DNA from: Paenibacillus popilliae ATCC 14706
Lineage (GTDB): Bacteria > Bacillota > Bacilli > Paenibacillales > Paenibacillaceae
NCBI RefSeq assembly: GCF_000315235.1
Contig: NZ_BALG01000185.1
Coordinates: 62,001 to 126,000, forward strand
Length of the DNA: 64,000 nt
Reading direction: 5' to 3'
The position numbers and the translations under genes are program-made. Below, in pieces: positions 10,301 to 19,365 of this stretch. Under the pieces are notes generated by a model. It did not search any database. It worked only from the letters and a program-made list of their open reading frames with translations, and was not told where the DNA came from. Each line of letters begins with the position of its first letter. The stretch's first letter is position 1.

Positions 10301-11630
10301 GACGATCGGAACAGTGGCGGAGAAGACGGCGTTCGGCTTCACCAAAAAGTATGAGGAAGCGCACGGGAAATCATGGCGAGGCGCCGAACTGAACCGGTTG
10401 GCGGCAGGCTGCACTGGGGTGAAGCGGAGCACCGGCCAGCATCCTGGCGGGATCGTTGTCGTCCCGGATTACATGGAAGTCGAGGAGATAACGCCGGTTC
10501 AATATCCGGCGGACGACACGTCAGCCGAATGGAAGACAACGCATTTTGACTATCACGCCTTCGACGCCAATCTGCTCAAGCTCGATATTCTTGGACACGA
10601 TGATCCGACGATGATGCGCATGCTGCAGGACCTGACCGGCGTAGATCCGACGGCGATTCCGATGAACGATCCGAAGGTGATGAGTTTGTTCAACTCGACG
10701 GACGCGCTGGGCGTCACGCCGGAGCAAATACGCACGCCGGTCGCCACCTACGGGATTCCGGAGATGGGAACGCGCTTCGTCCGGCAGATGCTTGTGGAAG
10801 CTCAACCTTCCTCGTTCGCGGATTTGCTGCAAATCTCGGGCTTGTCCCACGGGACAGGCGTATGGCTCGGCAATGCGCAGGAGCTTATCAAGAACGGGGT
10901 CTGCACGATCAAGACGGTCATCGGCTGCCGGGACGAGATTATGCTGTACTTAATCTACAAGGCGGGAATGGATGCCGGCCTCGCCTTCAAAATAACCGAG
11001 AGCGTGCGGAAGGGGAAAGGATTGACTCCGGAATGGATCGAAGAGATGAAGCGGTGCAACGTGCCGCAATGGTACATTGATTCCTGCCTTAAGATCCAGT
11101 ACATGTTCCCGAAAGCCCACGCTGCGGCGTACGTTATCTCGGCGGTGCGAACCGCGTATTTCAAGCTCTACCACCCGATTGAATACTACGCGACGTACTT
11201 CACGGTGCGCGCCGAAGACTTCGATATCGAGCTGTGCTGCCAAGGCTATGATGCGATCAACCGCAAGATCGGCGAGATCGAAGCGAAGGGATTCCAGGCG
11301 ACGACGAAGGAGAAAAGCATGGTGTCGATCCTGGAGATGGCGCTCGAAATGACCGCCCGCGGGTTCACGTTCAAGCCGATCGATCTGTACCGGTCCGACG
11401 CCACCCGCTTCCAAGTGGACGATGGTGCGCTCATCCCTCCGTTCTCTGCCGTGCAGGGCATCGGGGAGAATGCGGCTCGCAATATCGCGGCTTCCCGCGA
11501 GGCGGGAGAATTCCTGTCCGTGGAGGACTTCCAGAACCGCTCCAAGGCGACGAAAACAATCGTAGAGCTGCTGAGCCAGATGGGCTGCTTCCGCGGATTG
11601 CCGGAGAGTAATCAGCTATCGCTGTTCTGA
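7320..11630 (+). CDS. polC: DNA polymerase III alpha subunit, Gram-positive PolC type
   Basis: Replicative polymerase with built-in proofreading. The 1436 residues match the usual PolC length. In order: N-terminal domain, an OB-fold segment, a PHP domain beginning at HLHSTMSTMDAV that is split by a DnaQ-like exonuclease (VVFDIETTGLS, about 420-590), then the palm with PDIDLNFSGEYQ and a zinc-finger-like CKNPECKH...CPQCG insertion, and a C-terminal helix-hairpin-helix region ending in QLSLF. The start at ATG 7320 is preceded by GGGGGTGG; the frame is open back into proS, but that extension has no family counterpart. Confidence 0.96.
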   Translation: MSDNRMRFELLMKQAGISAKLAEGSYHDARIERVECSRSHQEWTIHIGKASIASAEAYRTFCLRVQEKLSHIAKIRIIFHYDGNVSNAEVVDAYWGLFVEWVKREVASVNGWLHRAKFDVKGDLVKLTLADATTLELAKKKQIDSYAVQFFQTYFTRSLRFMMQSGSFDADAYEAFQAKLVEEERQVVQQIMVEAEREAAEAAAPGAAPERLHVGYDIKDDATPIMDIQDEEKRITIQGTVFGLDMKELRNGSTLFTFNVTDFSDSLMMKMFAKTKEDLAMLRLIANGKWVKARGRVEYDRFMTVPELVMIPSDLNEVTPPAQRQDTAEEKRVEFHLHSTMSTMDAVAPIDAYMKQAAKWGHRAIAVTDHANVQCYPEAAKAAKKHGLKMIYGLEANVINDDLEVVMNAEPRNLKEATYVVFDIETTGLSVTNTKMTEIAGVKIQDGKEIGRYATFVNPHEPIPYPIQQLTNITDEMVKDAPDIDQVLREFMEFVGDAILVAHNARFDVGYVQYNLQKLGMPELTNPVIDTLELARLIHPKLKNHRLNTLADKYKVSLENHHRAIDDTIALFGILNGLMKDALAIYGIEMLDRLNDYVGQNLKTARPFHCNIYALNSIGKKNLYKLVTLSHTEYFNRVACIPKSKLVEMREGLLLMSGCEKGEFFETVLNKSSEEAERVAEFYDVLEIQPLTMYMHLVEKGLVASKQQIEEALRKIVQIGEKLNKPVVATGNVHYLSPRDKLFRDITIHGITGFSPLKDMRKPDAHFRTTTEMLQEFEFLGKETAYDVVVRNTNELANRFEELVLFPDKLFTPMIEGADEEIRTTCYRTAEEIYGKPLPDIVVKRLEKELEPIVKYGFSANYLISERLVKKSNEDGYLVGSRGSVGSSVVATFLGISEVNPLPPHYTCKNPECKHSEWITDGSVPSGFDLPDKRCPQCGRMLKGEGQDIPFETFLGFKGDKVPDIDLNFSGEYQPHAHNFTKIMFGEKSVFRAGTIGTVAEKTAFGFTKKYEEAHGKSWRGAELNRLAAGCTGVKRSTGQHPGGIVVVPDYMEVEEITPVQYPADDTSAEWKTTHFDYHAFDANLLKLDILGHDDPTMMRMLQDLTGVDPTAIPMNDPKVMSLFNSTDALGVTPEQIRTPVATYGIPEMGTRFVRQMLVEAQPSSFADLLQISGLSHGTGVWLGNAQELIKNGVCTIKTVIGCRDEIMLYLIYKAGMDAGLAFKITESVRKGKGLTPEWIEEMKRCNVPQWYIDSCLKIQYMFPKAHAAAYVISAVRTAYFKLYHPIEYYATYFTVRAEDFDIELCCQGYDAINRKIGEIEAKGFQATTKEKSMVSILEMALEMTARGFTFKPIDLYRSDATRFQVDDGALIPPFSAVQGIGENAARNIAASREAGEFLSVEDFQNRSKATKTIVELLSQMGCFRGLPESNQLSLF

Positions 11631-11687
11631 CCGGGTGCTTCGAGAGCCGGCGGGCACATTCCCGGAAGGCAGAGGTTGGGATTGCCC

Positions 11688-11717
11688 TTGCCATTCCGTA
11701 TCGGGCTATGATATAAT
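11688..11717 (+). promoter_or_regulatory. Sigma-A-type promoter of the rimP-nusA-infB operon
   Basis: TTGCCA at 11688-11693, an 18-base spacer and a perfect TATAAT at 11712-11717. It is the only promoter-like element in the gap before this long translation operon. Confidence 0.65.
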
Positions 11718-11751
11718 TTTTTTGGTAATCATGTGGATAAATCTGTTGCGC

Positions 11752-11775
11752 AAAGAGTGGGGAAACCCACTCTTT
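11752..11775 (+). promoter_or_regulatory. Perfect 10-bp hairpin with GAAA tetraloop in the rimP leader
   Basis: AAAGAGTGGG (11752-11761) pairs perfectly with CCCACTCTTT (11766-11775) across a GAAA loop, about 35 bases downstream of the -10 box. No T-run follows, so it is not a classical terminator. A GNRA loop on a perfect stem suggests a stability element or a protein/RNA docking site. Confidence 0.55.
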
Positions 11776-11840
11776 CATGTTTGCGTACGGATTCTGAAAT
11801 ATACTGCAACTATTTCCAACGAAGCAGGAGGTCCTTGAAT

Positions 11841-12302
11841 TTGAGTTCACCGAACATTAAATCGGTAGTCGAAAGCATGATCACGCCGTATTTGGAGGAA
11901 AACGGTTTCGATTTGGTCGACATCGAGTATGTCAAAGAAGGCAGCAGCTGGTTTTTGCGCATTTTTGTCGACAAAGAAGGCGGTATCGATATCGAGGACT
12001 GTGGGCGCATCAGCGAGTACGCAAGCCAGAAGCTGGATGAGACCGATCCGATTGAGGATGCTTATTTCTTGGAGGTATCGTCTCCGGGGGCGGAACGTCC
12101 GTTGAAAAAGCCGCAGGATGTGGCCAAGTCGGTTGGCAAGCATGTATTTATCACTACATACGAACCAATTGGCGGAGGGAAGGAGTTCGAGGGAGAACTG
12201 GTGTCATTCGACGGCGAGACGATGGTGATTCAAGTTAGGGGCAAAGATCGCGCCATCCCGTATAACAAAGTAGCCAGCGCGCGACTCGCGATTGTCTTTT
12301 AA
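11841..12302 (+). CDS. rimP: Ribosome maturation factor RimP
   Basis: Assists assembly of the 30S subunit. The 153-residue protein has the N-terminal domain with [12 protein letters not shown] and [18 protein letters not shown], followed by [14 protein letters not shown] and a C-terminal SH3-like region, all typical of RimP (formerly YlxS). A TTG at 11841 is chosen because AGGAGG at 11826-11831 is nine bases before it; an in-frame TTG at 11835 is too close. First gene of the nusA operon. Confidence 0.93.
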   Translation: MSSPNIKSVVESMITPYLEENGFDLVDIEYVKEGSSWFLRIFVDKEGGIDIEDCGRISEYASQKLDETDPIEDAYFLEVSSPGAERPLKKPQDVAKSVGKHVFITTYEPIGGGKEFEGELVSFDGETMVIQVRGKDRAIPYNKVASARLAIVF

Positions 12303-12312
12303 ATCACTACGC

Positions 12313-12360
12313 GTTCAAAAAGGCCGGTTTTCAGGGCTTGAACTCGCATCCTTTTTGAAC
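12313..12360 (+). promoter_or_regulatory. Long-loop inverted repeat between rimP and nusA
   Basis: GTTCAAAAAGG (12313-12323) is perfectly complementary to CCTTTTTGAAC (12350-12360) with a 26-base loop. There is no T-tract after it, so it may be an internal mRNA structure or processing site rather than a terminator. Confidence 0.45.
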
Positions 12361-12408
12361 GGAATAGGAATCAGGCCGTGACCGGTCGGAAGGGGGAGCT
12401 AACCAATC

Positions 12409-13509
12409 ATGAGTACGGATTTTATTGAGGCGTTGACCGAAATCGAACGAGAAAAAGGAATTAGCAAGGATGTATTGATTGAGGCGATTGAAGCGGCTCT
12501 AATTTCCAGCTATAAGCGCAATTTCAACACCGCACAAAATGTGCGTGTCGACGTGAACCGCGCGACGGGCGTCATCAAAGTATTCGCCCGTAAGACGGTC
12601 GTGGACGAAGTTCTCGACCCTCGTCTCGAAATCTCGCTTTACGCTGCCCGCGAAATGAACCCGAATTACCAGATGGATGACATTTGCGAGATCGAAGTGA
12701 CGCCGCGCGATTTCGGGCGCATTGCGGCCCAGACGGCGAAGCAGGTCGTGACCCAGCGCATCCGCGAGGCGGAGCGCGGCCTTATCTATAACGCGTTCAT
12801 CGACAAGGCGGAAGATATCGTGACCGGTATCGTGCAGCGTCAAGATATGCGCAACGTCTTCGTCGACCTGGGCAAGGTGGAGGCGGTTCTGCCGCTGAAT
12901 GAGCTGATGCCGAATGAGAAGTTCAAGCATGGGGACCGGGCGAAGGCCTATATTACGAAGGTGGAAAATACGACAAAAGGGCCGCAGATCGTCTTATCCC
13001 GGACGCATCCGGGTCTGCTGAAGCGGCTGTTCGAACTGGAAGTGCCCGAAATTTTCGATGGGGTCGTCGAAATCAAGTCGGTCGCACGCGAAGCGGGGCA
13101 GCGCTCCAAAATCGCTGTTCATTCCCGCAACGAAGAGGTAGATCCGGTAGGATCCTGCGTCGGACCTAGAGGCATGCGGGTGCAGACGATTGTGAATGAG
13201 CTGCGCGGCGAGAAAATCGATATCGTCCGCTGGTCGGATGATGTGAAGGAGTATGTCGCCAATGCGCTCAGCCCTTCCAAAGTCGTCGATGTCACCGTAT
13301 ACGAATCCGATAAGATGGCACGGGTTATCGTGCCGGATTATCAATTGTCGCTCGCTATCGGTATCAAAGGTCAGAATGCGCGCCTCGCCGCCAAGCTGAC
13401 CGGATGGAAGATTGATATCAAGAGCGAATCTCAGGCAGAGCAGGAGCCTGTTCAAGCCGAGAGCGGCATAGCGGAAGACACAGACAGCCTCGATAGCTTC
13501 GAAGAATAA
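12409..13509 (+). CDS. nusA: Transcription termination/antitermination factor NusA
   Basis: Binds RNA polymerase and nascent RNA to control pausing and termination. The 366-residue protein has the N-terminal polymerase-binding domain (ALTEIEREKGISKDVLIEAIE), an S1 domain around 135-200 (DIVTGIVQRQD...VFVDLGKVEAVLP), then two KH domains (VGPRGMRVQTIVNELRGEKIDIV and AIGIKGQNARLAAKLTGWKIDI), and a short acidic tail. The AR repeats of enterobacterial NusA are absent, as usual in Firmicutes. GGGGGAG precedes the ATG. Confidence 0.96.
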   Translation: MSTDFIEALTEIEREKGISKDVLIEAIEAALISSYKRNFNTAQNVRVDVNRATGVIKVFARKTVVDEVLDPRLEISLYAAREMNPNYQMDDICEIEVTPRDFGRIAAQTAKQVVTQRIREAERGLIYNAFIDKAEDIVTGIVQRQDMRNVFVDLGKVEAVLPLNELMPNEKFKHGDRAKAYITKVENTTKGPQIVLSRTHPGLLKRLFELEVPEIFDGVVEIKSVAREAGQRSKIAVHSRNEEVDPVGSCVGPRGMRVQTIVNELRGEKIDIVRWSDDVKEYVANALSPSKVVDVTVYESDKMARVIVPDYQLSLAIGIKGQNARLAAKLTGWKIDIKSESQAEQEPVQAESGIAEDTDSLDSFEE

Positions 13510-13590
13510 CACCGAAGGCGCGACCATCACCATATGTTACGGTCGCAGCCTCCACCGGAAGCTCGATCGGATCGTAAGGGGGAATGAGTC

Positions 13591-13902
13591 ATGAGAACAA
13601 GGAAGGTTCCGCTGCGCAAATGCGTCGCCTGTCAAGAAATGATGCCGAAAAAAGAACTGATTCGCGTCGTCCGGACGCCGGAAGACGAAGTCCTCATTGA
13701 TCTGACCGGCAAGAAATCGGGCCGTGGTGCTTACTTGTGCGGGAAGCTGTCCTGCTTCAAGCTGGCGCATAAATCGCGGGCTTTGGACAGAGCATTGAAG
13801 CATCAGGTGCTGCCTGAACTCTATGAGCAGCTTGCGCAAGATTTCATCAAGGTGGAAGATAAATTCAATGCGATGAAGGAACAGGTGGACGAGAATGAGT
13901 AA
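13591..13902 (+). CDS. rnpM: YlxR-family RNA-binding protein, RNase P modulator
   Basis: A 103-residue basic protein with the YlxR motif RKCVACQEMMPKKELIRVVR near the N-terminus and GRGAYLC in the middle. Members of this family have been reported to bind RNase P RNA and modulate its activity (RnpM). Its last codons overlap the start of ylxQ by eight bases, in the nusA-infB operon. Confidence 0.9.
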   Translation: MRTRKVPLRKCVACQEMMPKKELIRVVRTPEDEVLIDLTGKKSGRGAYLCGKLSCFKLAHKSRALDRALKHQVLPELYEQLAQDFIKVEDKFNAMKEQVDENE

Positions 13903-14218
13903 GCTGATGTCCCAGCTCGGCCTTGCTCAACGGGCGGGCAAGCTGGTGACGGGCGATGAGATTGTCCTTAAGGCGATTCGCGGCAGTCAGGCTCAGCTCG
14001 TCATCGTAGCGGGGGATGCATCCGAGAACACGAAGAAGAAGTTTCGGGATAAGTGCAAATCGTACGGTATTCCGTTGGCCATCGGATTTGACAGAGACAG
14101 GCTGGGAGGCAGCATCGGCAAGCCGGAGCGGGTCGTGCTGGCTGTATTGGACGGTGGATTTGCGACCATGATGCGGAACGGACTGAAAACTATGTCGGAG
14201 GTGGAGTATATTGAGTAA
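13895..14218 (+). CDS. ylxQ: L7Ae-family ribosomal-type protein YlxQ
   Basis: A 107-residue protein of the L7Ae/L30e/YlxQ family, which binds kink-turn RNA. Typical family features are [14 protein letters not shown] near the N-terminus, the hydrophobic [10 protein letters not shown] strand and CKSYGIPL. Its start overlaps rnpM and its stop overlaps the TTG start of infB, so the three are tightly coupled. Confidence 0.9.
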   Translation: MSKLMSQLGLAQRAGKLVTGDEIVLKAIRGSQAQLVIVAGDASENTKKKFRDKCKSYGIPLAIGFDRDRLGGSIGKPERVVLAVLDGGFATMMRNGLKTMSEVEYIE

Positions 14219-16799
14219 ACAAGAGAAGGACAATAAAGATAAATTGAGAGTTTACGAATATGCCAAATCGCTCAATATGAGCAGTAAGGAAATTATTACG
14301 ATACTAAAGCGTTTGAATGTTCCAGTCAACAACCATATGAGCGTAATGGAGAATGATGCCGTGAAGAAGGTTGAACAGTTTTTCCGTGATGTCAAAGCAA
14401 ATGCGCAAGCCAAGCGAGAAGGAGGGCAACCTTCGAAGCCGCAAGCGCGAACGAATCAAGCGGGAATGAAGCAGACCGAAGCGGCGAAAAAGCCGGAACA
14501 GCACAAAGAATCGAATGACCGATCGCAAGGCCAGCGCGGTTCGCGCGACGGCCAGCGCCAACCGCAGCGTGGCGATCAGCAGCGTGAAGGCAATCGCGGA
14601 CAAGCGGGACGCAATTCCGAACATAGTGCCCAGCGTGGCGGAGGCGGTCAACGAGATCAACAAAGACAGGGCGAGAAGCAAACGACAATGAATACGAGAC
14701 CGAACCAAACCAACAACAGACCGGGCGGACAGAATTCCACACAACGCAAGCCTCAGGGCGGACCAGCTAACCATTCGAACCGTGGCGGCGGACAAGGCGG
14801 CCAAGGGCAACGGCAAGGGCAAGGACAAGGGAAGCCGGGCACTGCGGCAGCTTCGAACCGTCCCAACTCGCCGCGCCGCTCCGAGGGTTCTAACGAGAAG
14901 GAGGGCAATCGGAACAACAATAAGCCAGGCAACCGCCGCTTCGACGACAATAAAAAGTTCGGCGGTTCCCGGGGCGGACAAGGCCGTGGCCGCAACAAAG
15001 GCAAGAACAACAATCAGCAGCAGGAGCGCCGTGAGAAAGTCGACAATACACCGAAGAAAATTATCGTTCGCGGTACGATGACGGTGGGGGAACTGGCGAA
15101 GCTGCTTCATAAGGATGCTTCCGAGGTGATCAAGAAGCTGTTGTTCCTCGGGGTCATGGCGACGATCAACCAAGAAGTCGATCTGGATACGATCCAGCTG
15201 ATTGCCGCTGAGTTCAAGGTCGAAGTCGATCTGAAGCTTCCGGCTGTCGAGGATCCGTTCGAAGCAGAGGAAGAAAGGGAAGACGAGGCCGATCTGATAG
15301 AGCGTCCGCCGGTCGTTACGATAATGGGCCACGTCGATCACGGGAAGACGACGCTGCTCGACGCTATCCGCAAGACGAACGTCACAAGCGGCGAAGCGGG
15401 CGGCATTACCCAGCATATCGGCGCATATCAAGTTGAATTCAATCAGAAGAAGATTACGTTCCTGGATACCCCGGGCCACGAAGCGTTCACGCTGATGCGG
15501 GCGCGCGGTGCGCAGGTAACGGACATTACGATTATCGTCGTCGCGGCGGACGATGGAGTCATGCCGCAGACGGTAGAGGCGATCAGCCACGCGAAGGCGG
15601 CGAACTGTCCGATCATCGTCGCTGTCAACAAAATTGACAAGCCCGAGGCGAATCCAGATCGCGTAAAGCAGGAACTGACAGAGTACGAGCTCGTACCGGA
15701 GGAGTGGGGCGGAGACACGATCTTCGTTAACGTATCTGCGAAGCAGCGCATGGGTCTGGAAGAACTGCTAGAAATGATTCTACTCGTCGCCGAGCTCAAT
15801 GAATTCAAGGCGAACCCGGACAAACGCGCCCGCGGCACCGTCATTGAAGCCGAGCTCGACAAAGGACGCGGCCCGGTTGCCCGCATTCTCGTGCAGCACG
15901 GCACCTTGCGCGTCGGTGACGCGTTCGTCGCAGGCACCTGCTTCGGGCGTGTGCGCGCGATGGTCAATGACAAGGGACGCCGGCTCAAGGAGGCAGGGCC
16001 GTCGACGCCGGTCGAAATTACCGGTCTGACGGATGTTCCGCAGGCGGGCGATCCGTTCATGGCGTTCGAGGAAGAGCGCAAAGCCCGCTCCATCGCTGAG
16101 AAGCGCGCGACGACGCTTCGGGAAAGCCAGTGGGGTGCGAACTCCCGCGTCACCCTGGACGATCTGTTCAAGCATATTAAGGAAGGCGAGATGAAGGAAC
16201 TGAACGTCATCATTAAGGCGGACGTTCAGGGATCGGTAGAAGCCTTGCGTGGATCGCTCGAGAAGATCGATGTCGAGGGCGTGCGCGTAAAGATCATTCA
16301 TTCCGGCGCTGGGGCGATTACCGAATCGGATATTATTCTCGCAACGGCGTCCAACGCGATTGTTGTCGGCTTCAACGTGCGTCCGGACGCTCAAGCGAAT
16401 GCGACGGCCGAGCAAGAGAAGGTGGACATCCGCCTGTACCGCGTCATCTATTCCATCGTGGAAGAGATTGAACAGGCGATGAAAGGGATGCTCGATCCGG
16501 AGTACAAGGAAGTCGTCATCGGACACGCGGAAGTGCGCCATACGTTCAAGGTCGGCAAGGTTGGGACGATCGCCGGCTGTATGGTGACGCAGGGCAAGAT
16601 TTCGCGTTCTGCCGGTGTTCGCCTGATTCGCGACGGCATCGTCGTGTTTGACGGCAAGATCGATTCCTTGAAGCGCTTCAAGGACGATGCCAAGGAAGTG
16701 GCGCAAGGCTACGAATGCGGAATTATGCTGGAGAAGTTCAATGACCTCAAGGAAGGCGACATTATCGAGGCGTTCGTCATGGAAGCCGTTGAGCGATAA
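14211..16799 (+). CDS. infB: Translation initiation factor IF-2
   Basis: GTPase that places initiator tRNA on the 30S subunit and promotes 50S joining. The 862 residues comprise an IF2-N helix domain (about 1-55), a very long low-complexity linker rich in Gln, Gly, Arg and Asn (about 64-280), a second IF2-N domain, then the G domain with GHVDHGKTT (around 372), DTPGH and NKID, and the C-terminal fMet-tRNA-binding domains. The TTG start at 14211 overlaps the ylxQ stop and is preceded by GGAGGTGGAG. Confidence 0.96.
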   Translation: MSKQEKDNKDKLRVYEYAKSLNMSSKEIITILKRLNVPVNNHMSVMENDAVKKVEQFFRDVKANAQAKREGGQPSKPQARTNQAGMKQTEAAKKPEQHKESNDRSQGQRGSRDGQRQPQRGDQQREGNRGQAGRNSEHSAQRGGGGQRDQQRQGEKQTTMNTRPNQTNNRPGGQNSTQRKPQGGPANHSNRGGGQGGQGQRQGQGQGKPGTAAASNRPNSPRRSEGSNEKEGNRNNNKPGNRRFDDNKKFGGSRGGQGRGRNKGKNNNQQQERREKVDNTPKKIIVRGTMTVGELAKLLHKDASEVIKKLLFLGVMATINQEVDLDTIQLIAAEFKVEVDLKLPAVEDPFEAEEEREDEADLIERPPVVTIMGHVDHGKTTLLDAIRKTNVTSGEAGGITQHIGAYQVEFNQKKITFLDTPGHEAFTLMRARGAQVTDITIIVVAADDGVMPQTVEAISHAKAANCPIIVAVNKIDKPEANPDRVKQELTEYELVPEEWGGDTIFVNVSAKQRMGLEELLEMILLVAELNEFKANPDKRARGTVIEAELDKGRGPVARILVQHGTLRVGDAFVAGTCFGRVRAMVNDKGRRLKEAGPSTPVEITGLTDVPQAGDPFMAFEEERKARSIAEKRATTLRESQWGANSRVTLDDLFKHIKEGEMKELNVIIKADVQGSVEALRGSLEKIDVEGVRVKIIHSGAGAITESDIILATASNAIVVGFNVRPDAQANATAEQEKVDIRLYRVIYSIVEEIEQAMKGMLDPEYKEVVIGHAEVRHTFKVGKVGTIAGCMVTQGKISRSAGVRLIRDGIVVFDGKIDSLKRFKDDAKEVAQGYECGIMLEKFNDLKEGDIIEAFVMEAVER

Positions 16800-16858
16800 T
16801 CGTGCGGCCTGGCTTGGCCAGCATAGGTTGAACCAACAAATGAAATGAGGTGTATCCC

Positions 16859-17215
16859 ATGGCAAACTTCCGATCCGGACGGGTTGGAGAACAGATGAAG
16901 AAGGAGCTGAGCCAGCTCATCCAATTGGAATTAAAAGATCCTCGAATCGGGTTTGTCACGGTGACAGGCGTCGATGTGACGAATGATCTGTCGCTGGCCA
17001 GAGTCTATCTCAGCGTGATGGGGACGGAAGAAGAAAAGGAAGATACGATCAAAGCACTGGAAAAGGCCAGCGGCTTCCTCCGCTCCGAGATCGGCAAGCG
17101 AATCCGTCTGCGCCATACGCCGGAGCTTTCGTTCAAGATAGATGCTTCCATTGAATATGGCAGCCGGATAGAAAAGCTGCTTGGCGATATTCGCGATGAT
17201 CGCGAGACGACATAA
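16859..17215 (+). CDS. rbfA: 30S ribosome-binding factor RbfA
   Basis: KH-fold factor for late 30S maturation. The 118-residue protein shows the [17 protein letters not shown] start and the [31 protein letters not shown] core. ATG 16859 is chosen over GTG 16850, which falls inside the ribosome site TGAGGTG. Follows infB by 59 bases, as in other Firmicutes. Confidence 0.94.
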   Translation: MANFRSGRVGEQMKKELSQLIQLELKDPRIGFVTVTGVDVTNDLSLARVYLSVMGTEEEKEDTIKALEKASGFLRSEIGKRIRLRHTPELSFKIDASIEYGSRIEKLLGDIRDDRETT

Positions 17216-17235
17216 ATGCAAATGAAGGATTGAAC

Positions 17236-17266
17236 AGGCAAATCGAGCTTCTGGCTCGGTTTGCCT
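17236..17266 (+). promoter_or_regulatory. Hairpin between rbfA and nrnA
   Basis: AGGCAAATCGAG (17236-17247) pairs with CTCGGTTTGCCT (17255-17266), 12 bp with one G-T pair. No T-run follows, so it is more likely a processing or stabilising structure than a full terminator. Confidence 0.45.
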
Positions 17267-17284
17267 GTCTTCACGGAGGTGCCT

Positions 17285-18283
17285 ATGGCAGAAATGTTAT
17301 CCGACCGCTATGCAGACGATATCGAGCGGGCATGCGCGTTCCTGCGATCATGTGACGATGTGCTCGTCGTGTCGCATGTGCAGCCGGACGGAGATGCGAT
17401 CAGCTCTACACTCGTTATCGGCTGGCTGTTGGACAAATGGAACAAAACATACCGGCTGGTCAACGAAAATGGTGTGCCGGGCCGGCTGGCTGACTTGCCG
17501 ATGGCCGAGCAGATCGACAGTTACCAGGATGGAGAAGGAGTGCCGGAAAAGAAAGCATCGACGGTCATATGCGTAGATTGCGCCGATTATGCCCGGATCG
17601 GCAAGATAGCGAACTGGATTGCGCCAGATGCCCGCATCTTGAATATCGATCACCATCCAACGAATGATCGATATGGCGAGGCGGCGCTGATTCGCGACAA
17701 TGCCGCAGCGACGGCGGAGATTCTGTATGATCTTCTGCTGGCAGCGGGCGTCGAGCTGGACGAGTTGGTCGGGACGATGCTCTATACCGGGCTGTTGACC
17801 GATACGGGCGGCTTTCGCTACAGCAATACGACTCCCCATGTGATGAGCATGGCCTCCGAGCTGCTGAAGCTGGGGGTGCAAGGGAACGCCATCGCGGAAC
17901 GGTTGCTGGAGACGATGTCGATGGCGCAGTTGAAGCTGATTCAGCGCGGATTGTCCCGGCTCGCTTTTACGCCGGATCAGCGAATCGGCTGGCTCTTCGT
18001 CACGCCGGATGATATGCGGGAGACGGGGGCGGTCAATGAAGACCTGGAAGGTCTCGTTAACTATGCCCGCAATGTCGAAGGGGTTGACGTTGGCTTGCTG
18101 TTCAAGCAAATCGATGATCGGAGCGTTAAAGTGAGCCTGCGCTCCTCGGAGCGGGTCGACGTGGCTGCGATCGCGCAATCGTTCGGAGGCGGAGGTCATA
18201 TCCGAGCGGCTGGCTGCAAAGTATCCGGCCCGCTGGAGGATATCATAAGACAAGTAGTGGAACGGGTGAAACAAGAATGTTGA
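17285..18283 (+). CDS. nrnA: DHH-family oligoribonuclease / pAp phosphatase NrnA
   Basis: Degrades short oligoribonucleotides and in the B. subtilis homologue also dephosphorylates pAp. The 332 residues hold the DHH domain motifs QPDGDAISS, CVDCAD and NIDHHPTND, followed by the DHHA1 domain with the nucleotide-binding SFGGGGHIRAAGC near the end. Start is ATG 17285, five bases after GGAGG. The stop overlaps the truB start by seven bases. Confidence 0.93.
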   Translation: MAEMLSDRYADDIERACAFLRSCDDVLVVSHVQPDGDAISSTLVIGWLLDKWNKTYRLVNENGVPGRLADLPMAEQIDSYQDGEGVPEKKASTVICVDCADYARIGKIANWIAPDARILNIDHHPTNDRYGEAALIRDNAAATAEILYDLLLAAGVELDELVGTMLYTGLLTDTGGFRYSNTTPHVMSMASELLKLGVQGNAIAERLLETMSMAQLKLIQRGLSRLAFTPDQRIGWLFVTPDDMRETGAVNEDLEGLVNYARNVEGVDVGLLFKQIDDRSVKVSLRSSERVDVAAIAQSFGGGGHIRAAGCKVSGPLEDIIRQVVERVKQEC

Positions 18284-19194
18284 CAGAGCTTCATGGTGTT
18301 CTTCCGGTATGGAAGCCAGCTGGCTGGACGTCGCACGATGTCGTGGCCAAAGTCCGCCGACTCATTCGGGAAAAGCGGATCGGGCATACGGGCACGCTCG
18401 ACCCTCAAGTCGTGGGGGTCCTGCCGTTATGCGTCGGCAGAGCGACCCGACTGGTTGAGTATTTGCAGGAAATGCCGAAGGAATATGAAGCGACACTGCG
18501 GCTTGGCGTGTCGACCGATACGGAGGATATGTCAGGCGAAGTGGTGGAACGCGCCGATGCATCCCATGTAACCGAAGCGATGATCGCGGAAGCGCTGCTA
18601 TCGTTCATCGGGCCGATCGAACAGGTTCCTCCCATGTACTCCGCGGTTAAAGTGAACGGCAAGCGGCTCTATGAGCTGGCGCGCGAAGGCAAGACCGTGG
18701 AGCGCAAGCCCAGACAAGTAACGATCCATCACATCAAGCTGATCGGATTGAGGCTTGGCGACGTGGAACCGGAGGTGCGGTTCCGCGTTCAATGCTCCAA
18801 AGGAACGTACATACGCACCCTGTGCGTCGACATCGGACGCAAGCTAGGGGTGCCGGCGACAATGGCAAAATTGATCCGGACCCGCTCCGCCAACTTCGGA
18901 CAAGAGGACAGCGTCACCTTCACCCAGATTGAAGCAGGGATGGCGGCCGGAACGCTTGATGAGCTGCTGGTTCCGATGGATCGCGCCGTCTCGCATTTTC
19001 CCGAGCTGTGGGTCGCTCCCGCCTTCGCGCCGCATGCGGTTCAGGGCAAGGGCATACCGGAACGAGGGCTGAGCGTTCCGCCTTTGACGAATTGCATCTA
19101 TCGGTTGTATGATGAAGAGGGAACTTTCTTCGGCTTGTATCATAAGCCAGACACGGAGCAGGTGCTGCGTCCGATCAAGGTTTTCGTGCCTTAA
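18277..19194 (+). CDS. truB: tRNA pseudouridine-55 synthase
   Basis: Makes pseudouridine 55 in the T-loop of tRNA. The 305-residue protein has [11 protein letters not shown] at 13-23 and the catalytic GHTGTLDP with Asp42, plus the [23 protein letters not shown] block. Start overlaps nrnA; ribF follows after a short hairpin-bearing gap. Confidence 0.95.
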   Translation: MLTELHGVLPVWKPAGWTSHDVVAKVRRLIREKRIGHTGTLDPQVVGVLPLCVGRATRLVEYLQEMPKEYEATLRLGVSTDTEDMSGEVVERADASHVTEAMIAEALLSFIGPIEQVPPMYSAVKVNGKRLYELAREGKTVERKPRQVTIHHIKLIGLRLGDVEPEVRFRVQCSKGTYIRTLCVDIGRKLGVPATMAKLIRTRSANFGQEDSVTFTQIEAGMAAGTLDELLVPMDRAVSHFPELWVAPAFAPHAVQGKGIPERGLSVPPLTNCIYRLYDEEGTFFGLYHKPDTEQVLRPIKVFVP

Positions 19195-19201
19195 TCGTTC
19201 T

Positions 19202-19229
19202 GCGCAAGAAGGGGAACCCCTTTTTGCGC
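19202..19229 (+). terminator. Hairpin after truB
   Basis: GCGCAAGAAGGGG (19202-19214) is complementary to CCCCTTTTTGCGC (19217-19229) with one G-T pair. The T-run is inside the 3' arm and none follows, so termination strength is uncertain. Confidence 0.4.
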
Positions 19230-19365
19230 TGTCCCTTGCCCTGTTTTGTGAAACAGATAACATACCGACAATGTATGCTTGTACCGGATTTGTGGCAACA
19301 ACTACCAAGGTGGGAACGGCGGTTGTGTGCAACCGGAAATACGAATGCAGGGGTTCTGATTTCAA

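Noticed and set aside
14304-15590. 428-residue open frame on the - strand inside infB
   Set aside because: Composition is an artefact of the repetitive, GC-rich antisense of the IF-2 linker; no ribosome site and no family resemblance.
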